Of a stretch of DNA of 64,000 bases, positions 61,164 through 64,000 are shown piece after piece. Source of the DNA: an uncultured Lachnospiraceae bacterium (GTDB lineage: Bacteria; Bacillota; Clostridia; Lachnospirales; Lachnospiraceae); assembly GCA_947169385.1 (NCBI GenBank), contig CAMVPR010000012.1:1-64000 (forward strand), written 5' to 3'. The notes under the pieces were generated by a model. It ran no database searches. It was not told the DNA's origin and saw only the letters and a list, made by a program, of their open reading frames with translations. Both the position numbers and the translations under genes were made by a program. Numbering within the stretch: position 1 is the stretch's first letter; each line of letters opens with the position of its first letter.

Positions 61164-64000
61164 ATGAAAGAGTTAGAAAACAACTATTACAAAGAGGGTA
61201 CTGAGGAGCTTCTTAACAAGCAGGATTACAAGCTTGAGATGGAGCGTGTTGAAGAGGAGAAAAAAGCCAAGGAAAAGTACGAGAAGGATGAAATAATAAA
61301 GGCTGAGTTAGCGAGGAAGGAATCAGTCAAGAAACAGGCTGAGGAAGCTGCCAGAAAGAAAGAGTTAGAGGACAGGAAGGCTCGTATTGAAACAAGAAAG
61401 CAGGTTCTTGTTGACGAAGAGAAGGAAAGAGAACGCATAAAAGAGCAGAGACAAAAGGCTATCAACAATTTTAATAACCTTGATACTGATGATATGCTTT
61501 CGGTTCTTAACGATGGCGATGATATGCAGATATACTATGAGAATTTGTTCAGTGAGGGCTATGAAAGATATCTGTCCGAATATAAAAAGGAAATGGATGA
61601 ATTGCCTGATTTTAGTAAAGACCTGACCGAGGAAAACCTTAAGCAGGCAGATGTGTTGTTCCATATGCTTTTTGGTGATATAGCTGAATTTGAGAAGCCG
61701 TTTTTGGTGAGCATAAACGGTGATAAGGTACCTGAGACCCCTGAAAAGCTCGACAATATGATAGTCGGTAATTTTATTCTCAACCAAATGACTGCCTATG
61801 ATTTTGTAAATGATAAAATCAAAGATAAGGTTACTGACCCTGATACTGTTATGAGATATCAGAAGTACCATGTACTAAAAAAGATTGCTGATTATTACTA
61901 TAGAATCGAGAAGGATTATGAGGAAGAAGCAGAAAATAATGCTGAAACCATAAAAGAAGAAACCGATAAGAAGATTATAGGTAAATCAGATAAAGAAATC
62001 GAAACTATTAAGGCACAACAGAAGGAAGCGCTTTTAAAAGCCAATGCTGAGAGCAAGGCCAAGCTATTTAAGGTATACACTGACAGATTACAATATAGGG
62101 GCTTTATTGCTGAGAAGCTTCCGAATGGAAAGATGGAGGTTTTGCGTCCGGCACTGGACTTTGGTCGTGAGTATAGAAGCAGAAAGTTCTGGCTCGCAAG
62201 ACATCCTGAAAAGAAAGATGTTAACTATGCAAAGGATGAGCTTGATTATCAGCTTGGTTTTGTGAAGAAGATGGCATCTTTTGTAGCAAAGGAGCAGAAG
62301 GTGCCGGAATCCATATATGGTGATGACACTAAAGACAGGACTCCGATTAGCCTTAATCGTACCAAATATGAGTTGAGAGAATTGAGAGCTGCTTTTAATA
62401 TGCATGCAGAAGCAACTAAGGAATTCCCTCTTAAGAAATTTAACGAAGGTATTGCCTTTCTTACCAATTATGAGGAGGGTGATTTTAAGAGACTCATGAG
62501 AGAGAAGCCGCATATGGCCCATCTTTTGGATGTTATAATCAACGGTCCTTTGGTAAGTCCGGTAGAAGGTAAGACTCAGCTTGAGGTTTATAAGGAGATT
62601 GAAGAGAACCATCCCGGAGAGTTAAAAGCGTATTTGAAATTTGCAAATGCAATTCTTGCTCAGGTTTCTGTTGAATACAAGAAGCAAAAGCTTGCTGATG
62701 CCAATTATCCTGCCAAGGAGGAGGAGGCTGTCAAGGAGGCTTCAATAGATGCCACAGATGGTTTGTACTATGCGATTGAAGACCTTAAAAAGTCTAAGCT
62801 TTACTTAATTGATGATTATTGTACCAAGCCTATATCTGATGCATTTGACAAAAGAGAACAAAACAATATTCTTGATGATGCGGAGATTATAAGTAATGAG
62901 GTAAGTGCGCTTGCTAGAGGCTGGAAGATGAAGGATACCCTTATATTTGCGGTAATCTATCAGGTGTACTCTAATTCAAGAGCGCTTTATAAACAGAACA
63001 GAAGAAAATACGACAAGATATACTCTGACCTTGGTGATATAGCATGGAATATCGGCAAAGCCAAGACAGCTGTAGAGAAGAGGAATTATCTCAATAAATT
63101 TGAACAGATTATCAGAGACAATATTGATGACAAGGCGCTTGTAGGCTCTTTAGAGAGTGCTCAGATTGAGTATGACAGCGTAAGACAGAGCTTTGATGAC
63201 GATTATAAAAACACCGTAATAGCAGACTTAAATAAGCTCAAAAAAGACCCTGAAAAGCTTGCAAAGTCAATGACTGAGATGCAGCGGATTGCAATTGCAA
63301 ACGAGGAGCCGTTCCATGATGTAATCTTTAAAGAGTTTATTGATTCGCTTGATGGTGATGCGCAGGATAAGCTTCAGAGAGCCTTATATAACGAGCGCAT
63401 GAACCAGATGATTAAGCGTGCACAAAATGTCATCGACTACACTGATGAACTCTATAAGCGTAAGGAGCTTGCAGACTTTAAATACAATCCTACCATTAAG
63501 AATGATATCAAGGCACAGATAGGAAGAATTGTAAGTCAAAACGACGGAGTTGCTGCTGTTGACAGACTGTTCTTAAGATTTGACAATCCTATTTCTGCAG
63601 ATGAGAAAGCCAAGCTTAATGAGGAATATAAAAAGAAGAATATCGAAAGCAAGGAGATGAGGGTTGACGGTAAGTTGTATGCCCGTGGAGAGGGCTATTA
63701 TGATATGGAACTTGCCGAACTTATAGAGAACAATAAGCCTGTCAATGGTATTCATGTTGTAACTGCTCCGGATGGTGGATTTAATATCAATTATGACAAG
63801 GATATTATTGAAATCAGGAAGAATGTCTTCGAGAAAGCAGCACCGCAGTATGAGGATATTAAGTTAGAAATCGCCATGATTAGAACTGCGATGAATACAT
63901 ATTTAGAAACTGCGCGAAGCATGGGCAAGGTTAGTGTAGGATATGAGGGTATATATTACAATATGTACAGGCTTGCCACAATGCAGGACAATATGAGTAT
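61164..64000 (+). CDS. Giant coiled-coil-rich cytosolic protein, cut by the window edge
   Basis: The frame opens at 61164 after AAAGGAG and runs without a stop to 64000, giving 945 residues and continuing. I do not recognise it. Residues ~1-105 are a Lys/Glu-rich coiled coil (MERVEEEKKAKEKYEKDE; KERERIKEQRQKA). The rest is mostly helical and highly charged with scattered Trp/Tyr (for example ARGWKMKDTLIFAVIYQVYS). There is no signal peptide, TM segment, Walker motif or Cys-rich motif. It could be a cytoskeletal or scaffold protein, an effector, or an uncharacterised phage-like protein; none can be preferred. Confidence 0.75.
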   Translation, partial: MKELENNYYKEGTEELLNKQDYKLEMERVEEEKKAKEKYEKDEIIKAELARKESVKKQAEEAARKKELEDRKARIETRKQVLVDEEKERERIKEQRQKAINNFNNLDTDDMLSVLNDGDDMQIYYENLFSEGYERYLSEYKKEMDELPDFSKDLTEENLKQADVLFHMLFGDIAEFEKPFLVSINGDKVPETPEKLDNMIVGNFILNQMTAYDFVNDKIKDKVTDPDTVMRYQKYHVLKKIADYYYRIEKDYEEEAENNAETIKEETDKKIIGKSDKEIETIKAQQKEALLKANAESKAKLFKVYTDRLQYRGFIAEKLPNGKMEVLRPALDFGREYRSRKFWLARHPEKKDVNYAKDELDYQLGFVKKMASFVAKEQKVPESIYGDDTKDRTPISLNRTKYELRELRAAFNMHAEATKEFPLKKFNEGIAFLTNYEEGDFKRLMREKPHMAHLLDVIINGPLVSPVEGKTQLEVYKEIEENHPGELKAYLKFANAILAQVSVEYKKQKLADANYPAKEEEAVKEASIDATDGLYYAIEDLKKSKLYLIDDYCTKPISDAFDKREQNNILDDAEIISNEVSALARGWKMKDTLIFAVIYQVYSNSRALYKQNRRKYDKIYSDLGDIAWNIGKAKTAVEKRNYLNKFEQIIRDNIDDKALVGSLESAQIEYDSVRQSFDDDYKNTVIADLNKLKKDPEKLAKSMTEMQRIAIANEEPFHDVIFKEFIDSLDGDAQDKLQRALYNERMNQMIKRAQNVIDYTDELYKRKELADFKYNPTIKNDIKAQIGRIVSQNDGVAAVDRLFLRFDNPISADEKAKLNEEYKKKNIESKEMRVDGKLYARGEGYYDMELAELIENNKPVNGIHVVTAPDGGFNINYDKDIIEIRKNVFEKAAPQYEDIKLEIAMIRTAMNTYLETARSMGKVSVGYEGIYYNMYRLATMQDNMS

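Noticed and set aside
1..64000. CRISPR arrays, tRNA/rRNA genes, prophage or insertion sequences
   Set aside because: Looked for regular spaced repeats, cloverleaf/CCA patterns, transposase or integrase motifs and terminal repeats; none found beyond the intergenic repeats listed.

Overview
The window looks like a chromosomal segment of a Gram-positive, low-GC Clostridia member, most likely Lachnospiraceae. The basis is the protein sequences (DUF4364, DUF5688, ThiT, a sufCBDSU operon, a lipoprotein ComEA), strong GGAGG ribosome-binding sites, sigma-A promoters with 17-bp spacers, and the secreted-protein types. No rRNA, tRNA, CRISPR array, transposase or phage gene was found. The genus is not fixed by what can be seen.

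Layout. 1-4300 is an accessory-like stretch: a DinJ/YafQ-type toxin-antitoxin pair whose toxin lacks the usual C-terminus, a duplicated intergenic block, a secreted transglutaminase-like protein, a Q/N/M-rich membrane protein, and an HNH nuclease overlapping a tandem OB-fold zinc protein. 4300-10600 holds a DUF4364 gene, a palindromic intergenic repeat, and an HxlR-type regulator translationally coupled to sufC-sufB-sufD-sufS-sufU. 10600-16000 is a transcription/translation block (rho, rpmE, yqhQ-like, prmC, prfA), interrupted before prfA by a large inverted repeat. 16100-19200 has two tandem paralogous membrane proteins of unknown function with a decayed gene between them.

19200-35400 is mostly housekeeping: aspS, a secreted expansin, glgX, pyridoxal kinase, two aminotransferases (one hisC), DUF5688, an AI-2E-type permease, a cold-shock protein, ppx-ppk and a secreted GHL10 protein. 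35400-40900 has infC-rpmI-rplT with an attenuator leader and a non-AUG infC start, a chemotaxis receptor with no extracellular domain, and a two-component system. 41000-49000 has an orphan LacI-type sensor protein, an unknown glycosyltransferase-like protein, a TPP riboswitch with thiT, and divergent argG / argC-argB around two ARG-box palindromes; argG is followed by an unusual 73-residue peptide gene. 49000-55700 is a comEA - response regulator - histidine kinase - GerMN lipoprotein - comEC cluster. 55800-59500 encodes two secreted cell-surface proteins. 59500-64000 has rpsT (UUG start), holA, and a giant coiled-coil protein running off the right edge.

How they work together: SUF assembles Fe-S clusters, probably under HxlR control. 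Expansin, beta-helix, transglutaminase-like and LRR proteins form a secreted set suited to plant-polymer or mucosal surroundings. ComEA/ComEC give a DNA-uptake module with an embedded two-component system. The best candidates for undescribed biology are the HNH/tandem-OB pair, the argG-linked Cys/Gly peptide, the membrane paralogue pair with its broken middle gene, the Q/N-rich membrane protein, and the giant coiled-coil protein.
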